Positions 25,301-40,300 of a stretch of 64,000 nt of DNA are shown here, piece by piece; positions within the stretch are counted from its first letter, which is position 1; the number at the start of each line of letters is the position of its first letter. Both the position numbers and the translations under genes were made by a program. This DNA is from Strigops habroptila (lineage: Eukaryota; Chordata; Aves; Psittaciformes; Psittacidae). The notes beneath the pieces are model-generated. The model searched no databases. It was given only the letters and a program-made list of their open reading frames with translations, and had not been told where the DNA came from. Where the stretch lies: contig NC_044279.2 in the NCBI RefSeq assembly GCF_004027225.2, forward strand, positions 48,818,744 through 48,882,743, in the 5' to 3' direction.

Positions 25301-28300
25301 TGGGTATCGGCAAAATAAATTCTGAGTTAGAAGTTTCCCAATTACCTGCCAGTGAAGTGGCAACCCCCAGCCTCTAAATGATGTTGCTGGTTTGTCCAGC
25401 ATCTAGCAGTTCTACTGAATATAAAGACATGTTTAAAACATGATAGCCAAGTAAAACATAAGAGTATTCAGCCTTGAAGTTCAGAGCTGGGACTGCAAAT
25501 TCAGCCAGGCAATTCTTGCCTTCTTTACCAACAGCTAAACACTGGGTGCAGGCTTTCAGCATGGAGCATCTGCCTAGGTGGTTTGCATGTCCTCACATTG
25601 ATGGGGTGAGCCATAAGACTCCTCTAACTTGCAGAGGGGAAGGAGGCGGTCACACAGGATGCCAGTGGGGGAATATCCATCCCCTCCTGCAACTGACAGG
25701 GTGCTAATTGCAAGCTAGTGCAGAAGACTGTATCCGCACTGGCTGCTGGTGGGAGGGATGGGGTAGGGAAACACACATGAAGCCTCTGTCCTACCGGAGT
25801 GTCGGAGTGCTGAGAAGCCCTGCTCGTCCTCCCAGCCCCAGGTGGGCTCGCTCTCATTAAGCACTGCCTGGAAAGGAGGTGCTTCATTGTGCCAGGTCAC
25901 ATCTGAGCTGTTGGAGGGAAAGGGACATGGTCAACCTGGAGCCAGTGGAAAGCAAGGCCACTACCAACCCATCCGACATGATTGCATGTCTTGGTGATGT
26001 TAAATGCAAGGAGCAGTTTTGGAAAGTGAACAGGTTGAGTATTGTCAGAGTGGGTCATGAATCCATTCTGGGTTTAAAATAAATTATTGGGATTTATACG
26101 CTATAAATATCCCTAGTGCGGTAAAAAAAAAAGCAACTTATAAGATCCAGAGACTGGATTATTAAAATGTACTGTCTTATAAAAGTCAGAGCTTGACTCC
26201 AAGCCTAAGACAAGCTGAGCTGCAACAGCAACTATATTCAGTCTTTGGTATCCTCTCACTTAGATATCCTTAAGGCCCATATTTTGCTTGTGGAGAGGAA
26301 GCACCTGTGAAGTTTATGTAAAACACCCAATACATTAACACGAGCACCAAGAGCCAATAACCAAACACCAGTGGTGTCCTGCCATGGTGTGCCAGGCCTC
26401 AGGTGAATCGCAGCCTCAGCTCCTACTCTGTCCCCAGTTCCTGACCATACCCCAAATATTTTACATAATGGATATTTTTCAGCTCATGTGCCATGCATAA
26501 GTAGGGTCAGTGCAACACCCTCCATTGGATGGAGATCCTGGGGGTAAGGTGAGGCTGGGAGGGGATGCTCAGGACCCTCCATTGGATGGAGATCCTGGGG
26601 GTGAGGTGAGGCTGGGAGCTGGTGCCCAGGGCTCCCCCTCTCACCTGCTGCTGCGGCAGTCACCGGTGCGGGGGTCGCAGCTGCGGGCGCAGTCGCAGGG
26701 GCGGCAGCCGTAGGCACTGAAGCCCCAGTACCCAGGGAGGCAGCGGTCGCAGCGGGGCCCTGCCACGCCGGGCTTGCAGGGACAGTCACCGGTGCTGGGG
26801 TCGCAGAAGGTGCCGGGGCCCAGGGGGAGCGCGGCTGATCCCAGGGGGTGGCAGGAACACGCTGCAGGGGACACCATGAGGGAGAGAGTATCTGTGAGTG
26901 CAAAAGCTCTGCAGGACAGAGGTGCAGGAGATGCCTACAAAAACACTGCTCTGCCCAGGGACACAGTGGGGTTTCTGGGCTTTGTTTTTGACCCCCACCC
27001 ATATAAATCTGAGCAGTCTCCCTTTGAAATCTGTATGATTTTAACTTTTTTGAGCTATCATCTTAATTAGCTACCCTACCCTAGTGTCATGTTATGTTTT
27101 GCCAAACAGGCCTTTATCACTTGCCCTGTAGCACCCGGACTCCAGTCCAGCCAAATACCCAGGGATGTGCCTGGCTCACAATGACGTTTAAGCAGTTGTG
27201 GGTGCTTCATTGAAAAAACTGCATCAGAGTGCAATTGCTTTCTAAAGTAGTAACAACCGTCTTGCATCCAGGAGGTTAAAAACCCCTTCAGAACAGTCAT
27301 TTTAAAGGGGAGGCTGAGCAAAGAAGTACCCCTCTGTCTCTGTCTGATTTTCTTTTAAAGCCATCAATTAGTGGGAAAAATTTCTTCACTGAAAGGATAG
27401 TCAGGCATTGGAACAGGGTGCCCAGGGAAGTGGTGGAATCACCATTCCTGGAAGTGCTCAAAAACCATGTAGATGAGGCCCTCAGTGACATGGTTTAGTG
27501 GTGGCCTTGGCAGTCCTGGGGTAATGGTTGGACTTCATGATCTCGAATGTGTTTTCCAACCTGCTTGATTCTATGATTTAAAAACAAACAAACAAACAAA
27601 AAAGGATGAGGACACCAATGGCTCAGAGATATGCTTTTGCATATACTCCAGGACATGGGTTTGCAGAGTGCATGTCAGAAACGCTGGCTGCTCTTTTTTT
27701 CCTCTCACAGCAGAACAATGCACTAGAAGCATACTGGGACACACTGGGAGAAATGGCCATTCTCACAAATTGGAAAGGATGCCCTAAAATAGGTGGTATG
27801 AAGTTTTCCTTATCTACTGCCTAGGATTTTTCTTTTGCATGAATGCAATTTGTGTCTGTTGTAAGACTACAATCTTTTTCCCTAAATCTTTTCAAATATC
27901 AGAAATACAGTTATAGGAAGTGTGAGCCAAACCTCTGGCCATTTGGCCTGGCCAGCAGGCAGCATGGTTCCCCACAGGACCAGTAGCTGGGTGACTCGTG
28001 CTCTCCTGCCCTCAGGGTTTGATTTTCTAACTAACTGGGACGTTACAATCAAGCTTGTGCATTATGGCAAAAAATTCCCTGCTGTAAGACTTTTGTCTAA
28101 AGCTCCATTTACATAAAAATCAGATTTCCTGAAAAAAATTCATTTGGAGGGAAATTTTTCACCAAATTCCAGTACAAATATTTTTATTTTGCAGCTTGAA
28201 GGCAATGAAGCAGAAAAGCCACTGCATGCAGTACAACCTTTCTCTTAAAATACTTACTGCTGTGCACATATATTTCGTTTTACTTTGACAACATTTTTGT

Positions 28301-31300
28301 GGTTTCAGGGATTTGACATACCTGGAGTGTCATTTCATAGTATTAAAGGATAGGTTAATATTGGCAGTTAACTTAGAGGCGACTACGATTCCAAAATCTT
28401 TGCCAAAGTAATCCCCAATTTTTCCCCACCCTTTCCATTCCCAAACAAATATAATTATATAAAATTAAAAGATTAGAAAACCTCTCCACAGACTGCATAA
28501 CTAGCTGCAGGCAGTGAACTCCAGTACCTTTAATAGCATAGTTTTCAGCAGTGCTCACCCCACATACCTTTCTCCTGAAGTCTGTGAAGTGTTTTACACC
28601 TGATACATGTAGTCAAATGCTCTTTTCCTACTAGATGTGGTGGGTATTTCTGGCATTCCTCAGCCCCTTTAGGGGAAATATCAAGCACTTAAAGCTCTTC
28701 TACCCTCCTGCAGCCAGTGAGCTAAACCCACTGCTCAGAGAGAGATTTGGTCCTGTTTCAGTTGGGTTTCAGCTGTTTTACACCCAGCCCCTACTGGGGT
28801 TGGAGCATTTTATGTTTTAGACAATGTTTTCACAAAATTTTTTTTCCTAATGGAAAATTTAATGGCAGTGGCAACACCATGGTGTGGCAAGAACATTAAA
28901 TTTACAAAGGCTGTTATGAAAAACACAGCAGCAAGCTCATAGGCAATTAAAACAGCATTTAAAAATGAGCATGTAGTTGGCTATATTTTTTAATCAAAGC
29001 TTCAAAGAGATGTGTTGCAAAGGTTGGCCATTTCTACAAGGGCTGCGCACCCACCTCCATGGACCCTATCCTTCCTGGCTGCTCCCTTATGAGCTACCAA
29101 GGTGCCAACCTGCTTTCCATTGGCGGCTGGTGAATTGAAGCCTTTTGGTCTTGCACTTTGGGTGAAGGCTCAAGATGATACTAAGGGACATTAAGCTGGA
29201 TGCTTTGGGTGGCAAACTGGGAACACGGTAAACGTTTGTGAGGTGCTGCAGTGGGAACATGCTGGGCAATGAGCATAGAAATGAGAATCTAGAGCTCGAA
29301 AGTGAGTGCGTTGTACTAACTTTGAAACACATGCATCAAAATAGGACCAAGTGCATCCATACCATGGCAATGGCATGAAGAAAAGGACTGCAGGACTGAT
29401 TATACAACACCGGGCAGCTGCAGCTACTGTCCCTCATGGACTGCTGCACTGAGTGTTGGTTTTAGACTGTTTTCCTCCTTCCACCCAATCTGCACCTCGC
29501 TGTAGCACAGGTAGTAGGAGATCCCCCTCCAGGAACGTGAGAGGAGCATCTGAGCAGCAGATAAAGCAGCTACACACAGTGTTGGATGACACTTTGTGGT
29601 GGAAACATGGGTGTAGAGTGCAAGACTACCAGTGCAAGGCTTTGAGATAGTGCCTATCACATGTTCTGTGGCCATCTCGCCACAGAGGCTGGGGATTTCC
29701 ATGGCCAAGTGAGCTCCAGTGCAAGAAGTGCTGGCTGGGCACCACTAGCCTGGGTCCAAGACACAGGCTTTACCTTTTTGCTTTCTTTTTGATTTGCAAG
29801 CAGCATTGTTAAAATGCTTACCACCCTGTAGCACATAGCATTATTTTGCATGACTTCCATACACATATGAAGGAACAGCTGCCTATCCTGGCATGGCATG
29901 TGCTAATTGGGATCAAAACCCAGTGAGCGAGACTCCAGTGGAGCTGGATTTCCCCACCCTGGACTGGTGATAGTGTCATGGTTTCTTCAGCTGCCCACTA
30001 ACCTTTGGAAATGACAAATATTTACCCTCAAAAACCTACGGTTGAAAAGCAAAAATAAACTCAGCAATTATAAACCCCGATTTATTGTCTGCAATTGTAC
30101 TGTAGCTGAGGCTTAAAAATTCATGAGGGATGTAATGAAAAGGACCGATAGGTAAGGCGGGGGGAAAGAGTCACCAGATTGCTGTTTTAAATGGCAGAAT
30201 GTCTCATTTTATTGGGTACACACCTACTCCTGAGCAAATATTATATATGCTCTTCGCCTACAAGAATCTTTAAAGTATCCTTAAAGATTATGGCTTAACA
30301 ACTCCTTTATTTACTTTGACCTTGGTATGTTAAAATTTCCAATGCTGCCCTGCAGTTGAGCAATAACAGAGCCAGAAGCAAGCAGGCAATGCTGTGGCCT
30401 TCCCCAAAAGAATAACAGGGCACCATGCACGTCCCTTGTTATTGCAGACCATGGCATGGTCCTTGGAAATGTGCCAGGCATAGGCTGTAATTGGTCTTAT
30501 ATAATGTAATTTAACAGTCATTAGTCATTTGCTATGGCCCTGCAAGCTGCTGGGCTCCCCCGTGAGATGCTGGGTCTCCAGGTGCAGGGAGCATCCCCCC
30601 CAGCAGGAGACCAGAAGGGCAATGGTGAAAGGGTCTTAGGGAGGAGAGCGCTTGGGGGGGGGTTGAAAAGGCCAGAGAGAAATAATCTCTGTGTTTGTAG
30701 CAATATGGTCTGAAAGGAAAGCATTCAGATAATCCCTATGTTTTTGTGGAACCCTATTTATGCCGGAGTTACGAGTACTTCATGCTGAGATACTTGGGTA
30801 CCTCATGCTCGGTAATTCATAAATACAATAAAACGAACAACAAAGTACACGCACTTAATGTAGAAGGTAAATAAATATAGGCATTTTCAGACTGTACTCA
30901 AGGCTATCTCACAGTTCTTGTTAAATATATGTTACTTTTGGCCTTTAAATACCAGAGTTCATGAATACATAGTCGGTCCATAAAGAGGCTGGATTGTTGC
31001 ATTAAAGGGTAACGGAAACAAATTTATAGTCTTTATGTCAGGCACATTTTTTTGGGGGAAAAATATGTGGAATGCCATGGGCCAGTGATTTAGAGATGAA
31101 TGCAGAAAGTCAAGAAGGCCATGCACCGGCATACGTCAACAAAAATACCTATTAATCATCTCATCTCCACAGCTTCCTCCTGCCCAGAAGGGCTGGGAGC
31201 AATTTTTTAATCAAGTCTCCTGGGATGCTGCTAACATTGAGCTAATGGTGTGATGTAATGCCTGACTTCATTAGCACTGGTCTAACTTGCACACAGGCAC

Positions 31301-34300
31301 ATGCACACTGTTGGCAGCCTTCCCTTCAAGCCGTGGCTGTTTTGCAGCAACACATCCCAAGACCTCTGTTTTCATCTGGTTTTGCAAGGAAGAAGTCTCT
31401 CTGCAGGCCAGCCCAAGAGGTGCCATTTGACTTCCTCTTGGACCCTCCAAACAGCCTCAGGGCTTGCACTGGGTGTTCTGGCACCAGGAAAACCCTATGA
31501 TGGGTCCCTTGTGAAACTCCATCTCGTTGATGGGATGTCACAGGAGATGGCGGCCACTCTTACCACCTCCAAAGTAAGGATATTATTTTTAGGTGTCCAG
31601 AAGACTGCACTCAAATTAGTGCTAAAGCTTGACTTGGCTTTAATGGCCTCAGAAAAGTATGTGGTCTTCCCTGATAGGAGCTGGCACATTAAGAGCATCA
31701 TGAATTATAATCCTAGCACAACCCCAGTAAAAGCACATTTTGGAGCTTGAGGGTGACGTACAGAATTTATTTCAGTCTTTCCTCCTGTGTTATCTACCAG
31801 GAGTTAATTAATCCAACTGGGTTTTTTTTTAATCAGCAAGGCTGAATCTGTGAGTTAGAAAGAACCACTCAAGTCCTTACTTTGGGTCTAAGTGCAACAT
31901 TTAAATCTGGTTTTTTTTACTAATAAGACTCCAAAACAGAAGTTCATTGCCTAAGTTCTGGCAATAATTATGTAGGGAAAGTATCTCTGATGTTTCAGAG
32001 GAGGAGACTTGGAACTTTGATGTACACAAGTAGGTAAAGGAACTTTAAAAAGTCATTAAATTTGCTGCTTAAAAAATCAAATTTGTGTACATACTATAGC
32101 AGTGAAATAATTATTTACACAAGTAATGGAGAACTGTGGTCAATGCTGTTTTCATAAAGAGCATTAGGGTTGTAAAACAGGCAGTTCAGCTGCTGCTGCT
32201 CCTCCTTGCAATGAGTGAAAGGAGGAGAGGAGGACTTCTGTGACAGGCTGTGAGGGCTGCCAGGAGCCTTATGAGGATCATGCTGTGAAAAGCTGAGAAC
32301 TGGGGTTGTTCAGCCTGGAGAAGAGAAGGCTCCAGGGAGACCTCATAGCAGCCTTCCAGTATCTAAAAGGGGCCTATAAGAAACTGGGAGAGGGACTCTT
32401 TACAAGGACATGTAGTGTCAGGACAATGGGGAATGGCTTTAAACTGAAGGATGGTAGAATTAGATTAGATATTAGGGAGAAGTTCTTCACTGCGAGGGTG
32501 GTGAGACACTGCCACAGGTTGCCCAGAGAAGCTGTGGCTGCCCCATCCCTGGCCGTGTTCAAGCCCAGGTTGGACAGGACTTGAAGCAACCTGGTCTAGT
32601 GGAAGGTGTCCCTTGCCCGTGGCAGGGGGGTTGGAACTAGGTGATCTTTAAGGTCCCTTCCAACCCAAGCCATTCTATGATTCTATGATGCGCAGTCAGG
32701 GAGTGGGAAGAAAGCAGTTGTTCCCCACCTGACCATGCAGACAAAAGTGAAACCACACACACCCTCCCAACCTGGGATGCAGCTCTCTACTGCAGAAGGG
32801 TTTCTCTTCCTTCAAAATACAGGTACGTCTCCTTTGGAGGAGAGAGTTGTGCTCAGTGTCCCCTCAAATGACAGAAGCAGGGTGTCAGTTGGATTTTTTT
32901 CTGTCACCCAGATCCTCTTCCAGACCTGGGTCAGTGAGGAGAAATCTGGTGAAGCCAGTGGGTGGCTGTAGGTGCAGAGTGAAGAGCATTCCTGCACCCT
33001 ATATTTAGCTGACCACTGTAATGTGCTCAGCATGGTTTGGGGATCCGGAGTCCCCCACAGTGAGTCACCATTCTCACAGTGGTCCCTGGGGAGCGTGGCT
33101 TTTGGACTGCTGCTTTTGCTTGGGAAATATTTAATTTCACATATGGCCAAGTCATTGCCTTTGGCCTGGCCTCCTCGGTGTCATGCCTTGTGGAATATCA
33201 CTTAACTCATGTTCCCGTCTCTCCCTCCATACCCACCTGCTGATGCTGCGAACACGCACTGGTGGGTGATGCTATTTATCAGCTGTTGCCTGAGGCACCC
33301 TTCTGAGGTTGCGGCAATCACCAAACAAGGAGAACATGAAAACATGATGCAGCTTTTGCTCTCCAAAAATAGCAGGAGAAAGTCAATGAATCATCTCTAT
33401 TCCCCTGCCCCCAGGCTATAGAAATCCTCAGGACAGATCTGTCAGCAGCATCTGAAGGATTTAGCCCCGCAAACCACACCACTGCTTTTTGCAAACAGCA
33501 TCAAAAGGGAATTCAAATAACTTCCTGTCCTTCACTGAAGCAAGAAGATTGCTCCAAGCAGGAGCAGGAAGATCTTGCCTTTCCCTCAACACCCTCCCAC
33601 TTGAGAAGCATTTTATTAGTGAATGGTCACTGACTTACGTTTGCAGGCATCTGGGGCAGAGAAGGGCTTCCTGAGGTCCCGGTAGAAGCCCGGTTTGCAG
33701 CGCTGGCAGTGCTGCCCTTCCGTGTTGTGCTGACAGTTGTCGCAGACGCCACCGCTGCGATTGCCTGATGCCAGCCACGCATCCATGTCAAAATGACAAG
33801 TGTCAGCATGCCCATTACACTTGCACGCTGAGTTGAAGCCAAAGGGAACAGAAAGACTCATTAACACAGTGAAAGATGTTGATTTATAGAAAAGACTCAC
33901 GAAAATCTGAACCATGTTTTGGAATGGGAGACCTGACCAATGAACTTCTTATTCATTCAAAGGCATGAAGTATCATCACAGTTTCATCCACGCTCCCCTA
34001 CCTCTAGAGGTCATATTTAAGAAAAAAGTAATTTCTTTAACTCTTTTATTTCCAGTATGGGTTTCACAGCACAGGTTGGCGCAGGGAGACCTCACTGGTT
34101 CTGCTGGGGCAGAATCCTTTCCTCCCTGTTTTAGAAATCAGCAGTCCCCTGTACAGCATCTGCCATGTGGGTGCTGTCAAGATGCTCCTTGCATCTGATG
34201 GAGGGAAAAGGCAAGTGGAAGGGAGGTGTGTGGGAGAAGGCAAGCATCCCTGTTTCCCTGCCCAGAGGAAGTCTGGATGCCCACGCGACTGAAGTCTGGG

Positions 34301-37300
34301 GACAGCCCCTGCTCATCAAATGCTGTTGGTGGAAACAGGGATTCACTGTCATTCCCTTGGGGAACATCCATACTGCAGCGAGTGTGACCGCAGCCCACAT
34401 AAGAAGGCTGATGCTAGCTTCGGTGTTGACAGCATTGTAGCCAGGGAACAATGGCACTCGGCATGCCTGCAAACCTTCCTGGGGTGGTGTAGTTAATCCC
34501 TAGTGCCCTTCTGGCTAGACTGCTGCTGATACTGAAGCAGATTGTCCCATGACCTCTGTGGCCCCCTGTAGCCTGCCCAGAACATCCTGAGCATCCTGCC
34601 CAGAACTGCAGAAGTAATGCCCAAACCTCCTCAGAGCCTGCACCTCCTGCCCCAGCACTCAGGGAATGAGCGGAGCCCAGGTCCTGCAGGGAAGGCCATG
34701 CCTCCCATAAACATATCTGCCAGTGATGCCCACAGAGAGGACAATGTTGGCCCCCCGTCACCTATAAAGTACCCTGGCAGCCTGCAGTCTGCACACAGCA
34801 GCAGACCATATCTCAAGGAGATGCAGTTGGGTCTCACAGAAAGCCCAAACCAACAGACAACATGGTCTCATGAGGATTTCCATCTGAGGGGATGTGCAAA
34901 CAGGGCTGTCTCTGCCATACAAACGTGTGGTGGGTGCTGGGCAGAAGCATGGCATTGGCTTTCCACTCACCGAGCTGCTTTGCAAGCACCTGCCCATCAC
35001 CCCAGTATCTGCTGCCTCTTGGAAATACAGGAGAAAGGCACAGGAGGAGAAGCATTATGCTTCAGCAAAGGCCCTGAAGACACTGTTCCCGGCTGGCTAC
35101 TTACACCGACACTCTTTGGGAGCTCCGGTTTTGCCATCAGCAGCCTGCCAAGGCTGGTCATTGTAGAGCGGGGCGCAGTGCTGGCAGTGGGACCCTGCTG
35201 TGTTGTGCTTGCACATGCATTTCCCATGGACCTAGTAAGGGAAAGAGAGCAAGGATCACCTACAGCAAAGCCCAAAAAGTCTCCAGGGCACAAGCAATGC
35301 CAATGTACAGGAGGTACCGTGCCAGCTAGACGCTATTACATAGACTAGAAAGAGGGCGAGCATGATGTCTGCCTTGATGTTCAGTCAAAGGCAAATATTC
35401 TGCAGTTATATTTTCAATTAGATTAGTATTTGTGGATCTGCATGTCATGGTATTGTATAATCATACCGTTCTATTTTTTGAGATCCTAAAGGATCTTTAG
35501 CAGAGAGTTTCCAGCTGAAGCATGAATTTCCAGGAGAGAGAAAAAAGGGCCAAGATTCAAAACATCCCTGGGAAACACTGTAAAACCTTTCTCTTTTTCT
35601 TCCTCCCAAACATGAATACATCTTTGCAGTACTGCAGAAATAGTACCCACAACCTCAGCAGCCGCTTTGTGTGCCCTGCCATCACCAACGTAAGTAAGTA
35701 CAAGAAAAAAAATGTAACCCTCCAAACCATAGATATCTACTCATCCTAGGCAGCTGGGAAGTATCTAGGAAGAACAACGGAAGAGCTAAGGAGAGCACAA
35801 GGACCATGAGTGACTATACTCAGATATGTTCATGACAGATAGATAATTTAACAGCTAGACAGCCTCGTGTAAGGGGGTAATTAGAGATGAAAAGCCAGCG
35901 TAGCACACTTGGTGCCAGCTGCCCTGTCAGCCGCTGGCATTACTCACACTGTTGGCAAAAGCAAAGAAAACAGGACGTAGCCAGAGGGCAAGAGGAGCCC
36001 GACAGCCCCTAGATGCAATGAAATCAAGCTCTAAAGCAGCATGGCTCTGCTGGCAAGGCTGAAGGCCCTGCCTTTTCCTGTGGAGCATGGCGGGCAGCTA
36101 CTTATCATAGCTATTTGGTGGCTGCCTGTGCTTGCAGCTTTACTCTTTTGACATTTTGCTATTAAATACAGTTTTATTAAGCGCATTTCATCTAAAAGTC
36201 TCTCCAGATGCATGGCCAGGCTCGAGGCTCGACCGGCATCTTGTGCTTGCTGAAACATGAGCTGAGAGATGCCGCGTCACCCTTGTGCTCCTTCCTTCAC
36301 CAGTCATAGGGAAAGTGGTAGAGAAAGGAAGGCAATACACTGAGCATGGCTCAGCTTCTCCTGCTGCCCAGAGGCCTCAGCCTGCCCTTCCAGCATGTCC
36401 CTGAGCTTATATTACAGGTTGGCCATAAAACCAAAGGAGCTGGGGAGCTGCACCAGCCACTTTCAGCATCAGGAGCAATACAGGGCAGTCAGGGTGCCTG
36501 GTGATCCAGCCCAGAGCTGGGGCACGGCTTCAACTGCTACTGGAAAATGCTGCCTTCCACTCTGTTTAACTTGTGGTTTTACAAGTGTGCTGTTCCTAAC
36601 TGTATGACTGCTGACAGACCTGCCATCAAAAAGGTTTCTGAAAAAACTGAGCAGTAAACAAAACAGAAGAGGACCTCAAACATGCTGTAAACAGCTCCTG
36701 CTTGTTACGTAGGTGCACACACACACCCCACACACATTCCTGGCTGATGATGACTTTCTGATTTATTTATTTTTAATGAACAGATTTCAGCTGCTCTCTC
36801 ACAGGGGTCAGATGTAACCAGTACAGATAACACTTTAGAACTGACCTGGAAAGTCCTTACGAGACTTTTCAGCAGAAATGCAAATAACAAGAACTTTAAA
36901 AAACTTTTCAAGTGATCCTTTCCTGCCTTATTAAAATGGCTGGATCATCAAAGCAGGAGTAAGCAAAATACAGTACAGCAACAGGACTATGTAAGCAATG
37001 GACAGATACAGATGGAGTCAGACAAAATGCTCAAGCATCTAAACTAAAGCACAAATACTAAGATAACATCTCTTTCTGTGCTGTTTGGCCACATCACAGT
37101 TGGTCTCACTGCAGATACTAGTTGGTCTGTCTGGTTTATTGTATTGATTTATGCTTAAATGTGTGCTAATGTTTGAAAAGAATGAGAAGCACATGCAGAG
37201 GCACAGCACATGATGGCCCAGCTGGCCCTGCTTCTGCATCGGAAGCAGCCATGCAGGCTCCAGTCTTTGGGAGCAAGATTTGGCAAAGGCAACAGGGTTC

Positions 37301-40300
37301 CCAGTTCCCGCAGTGCTGCGCCTTTACAGCAGTGCTACTCAAATGGGCTGAAGCCTAAGAAAATTCAGCCTCTCCAAGGCTCCCCCAGGTCCCATGGTGG
37401 CCCCAGCCCCTCTCAGCCAGGCAAAGCGGGGCGCAGACCTGCTAATGAACAAGCCAAACAGCTAAATGGCCAGTCTTAACTGAGCAAGGGGAGAGAAACA
37501 GGGTCTTTAATAACTTGTTTCTCAGCACAGCTGTTTAGTTAATATGTTTTTCCCCCCTATTCCTTTTACCCAGAAATGTAATGAACGTTGGACTTAAGTG
37601 CTTCGAAAACTTCGCCTCAGGCTGATGTGTTTATTCTCTTTCAATAGCATTATAATGGTTACCCCCCTAAATAACTAAAACAGCTCTGCTTTAAAACCTC
37701 TCTCCATCCTAGCTTTAACCCATTGAAGAAAATCTCTTTTTTCTTCTACATAATTCCAGCATGACAGAAAGGATTTTTATGCATTGGAAACAACAAAAGA
37801 AGGTGAATATTAGCAAGCCCTTTCTTGCAGCCCATAGGCAGACAGGTATTTTTTTAATTATAATACTGTGACAGCTGAAAATAGGAGAAAGACAGGACAA
37901 GAAGAAGGGGTAATAGAAGGTGGCAGGTGAAAACCAGACAGTAGACTGTCTACACCAGGCAAAATTAATGCCTGTAAAAGCCATAGGAGGGCCAGATGCA
38001 ATACTATGGTGCCCTGTAAATTCCCTGTTGTGTCACGGAGCAGCTGGGAGCCGGGGCTGAGAAACCAGCCCAGCAGCTCTGCTGGGACCTGAGGTAGAGT
38101 GTGAAAATGATGGACTTGGCCTTGGGGATTTCTCTGTAATCTCAGTGCCTTTTTAAAGGCAGAATGTGACCCTCACACAGGGACATTTTTTCCTCCCTTT
38201 TCATTCACCTCGATTTACGTTTAACTGTAAGGCGTACCCACTTGGGTCATTCAGGAGCATTGCTAAGTACACAACACAATTCCCAGTACATCTCACCCTT
38301 TTCAGCATTCACACGGCTCTTGACTCATTTAAGCGGCAAAGCCTTCTCATACCATTTTTCATTTTGTCAGGGGGTCTTTACATCGCAGTTCACTTTCACA
38401 CTGTTTCCCTTCTTAGCTCGACAGCCCTGCTGCAATGTCAGTCATTAGAAGGCACAATGCAAACAGTGTTACAAAAGTTGACTTCTGTAAGATGAACGAG
38501 CGGCTGATTTCTCTATACAAAGACAGTTGCTAAGGCATGCTTCCTTCCAGAGCCTTTTGTTGCTGAATTATAACCTTCCAATGCTTCCTTTCAGATTGCA
38601 AATACATAGAGTTTTTTCTTTAGTCAAATCCTATAAAATACTTTCCCCCTATTTATCATGTTCCAAAATGTTGGGCAGTGAGAAAGAAATCCTGCATCGA
38701 GGGAAAAATGCTTTCAGTCACCTGTTATGAATAGGTTTTTATTGAAAGAACTCACCCCCTATATAGAGTCCAACACAAACGTACACTAAAAGAAAATTGA
38801 TGTCCCCAAGACCTGATAGTGTAAATAGGCTAAATAGCTGGGAGGGGCAACAGTTTTTAATAGCATTTCTTTCTTGGAACTGTTAAAACTGTATTTTCTC
38901 TATTTTTTTTACTTGCCTGGAAAATGGGCATGATATCAGCCTAAAGGAAAATCACGTCATTCATGCTGAGTTTCTAATGATAGCTTTTAAACCATGTTGC
39001 ATTCGAGCCACTGTGCCAATTTTAGAACCAATTCCTACTGGCTGCTGTCAGCATGTGGGGAGGTATTCTTTCCCAAAGCACCAGACAACCAAATTTATGC
39101 ATGAGAAAATTCTCATATCCTATCTCGTTCTTGTGAAAGAATACAAAGCTTGTCCAGAGTGTGGGAGCTGTCTGGTGGGCTTTTTTATGTCTTGCACAGT
39201 AGGCTTCTGTCAGCACTGCTCGAGAAGACCTTCAGCACCTTTTCATGTCAGTAGCATGATAACAATTTATAACAGCCACTGGGTTGGCCACATGGGGAGG
39301 GGGAGGAAGGTTCACCCTGCCCAACTATACAGAAGTGCTTTAGCATGGCGGATCAGTCTACCTGGGATCCCAACCACATTATCACTCCACCCCTTCATAA
39401 CTACAGAAGGAGCCTGGGGAGATCAGGTGGCTAACCTGGGTACATCAAATGCATGCCTAAAATTAGGTGAAGTATATCTGGGGTTTGGTGTCTCATTGTC
39501 AGGCAGCTGTCAGTAATCAGGTTCAGATGCATTCACTGATCAGGTTCCTGAACTGATTTGTCTGTTCAGCCTAGAAAATAAAGCACAGTTCCTGGGTCAG
39601 TCTTTGGCTGACACAGCACCTTGGGCTACTAAAGAAGTCTATAAGTGTAATTGCAGCAGTACCATTTCGGTCTGGTAGCAGCACCATACCAAACTGCTTT
39701 AGGCACATGTTCTAAGTCCATGGAAGCTTCATTGAAGCTAGAACTAAGTTCTAATTTTCCACTTCCTTTTTTCAGAGCAAAGATAGCTGCTGTATCATGT
39801 TATTAAAACCGACATTGAGGGAAAAAGAGAACAAGAGGATGAACAAACCCATACCACTTCATTTGTTCTCACTCTTTCAATGCAGGTGAAAGATGTGCAG
39901 ACAGGGCTGCACTAGCAGGAGTGCAGGAGAGGAAAGGAAGGACAGAGCAGGAAACATTAGATAGTTGATAATACTGGATTGTCAATGAGATAATGAAGTC
40001 ATCTGTTTATAGTATGATCTCATCTCACAGGGGTAAAAGCAGGAAGCCCCAGCAAGGCCACAGCCCTCTGATAGTTTAGGCCAACAAGCAACTGAGATGT
40101 TGCAGGATTCTGCCGTCGGGGAGGGCCAAGGACTCTCTGAGATGGATAAAGTCCTGCCATCACCTTGAGACAGAACTGCACAGTCAACGAGAGGTATCCT
40201 TGTGTTTGCTTTCCTCACATTGGAGTCCTAAAGATCAAGATCCTACTTATCTCCAGGCTGATCTCCTCTTTCATGATACAACAGGCCATGTGGATGCTTT

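Larger units (their letters stand above)
26862..33638 (-). other. NTN4: NTN4 intron 5 (6.8 kb)
   Basis: A phase 1 intron with two CR1 fragments, both in plus orientation and so antisense to NTN4 (27365-27580 and 32287-32688). The rest is AT-rich unique sequence in which I see nothing else. Confidence 0.9.

Noticed and set aside
32306..32584. 92-codon open frame resembling a conserved protein found often in bird genomes
   Set aside because: It is contained in a CR1 3' fragment; such frames recur wherever CR1 copies occur.
34617..35348. 243-codon open frame on the plus strand
   Set aside because: It is partly antisense to NTN4 exon 4 and otherwise in intron 4, with no known domain.
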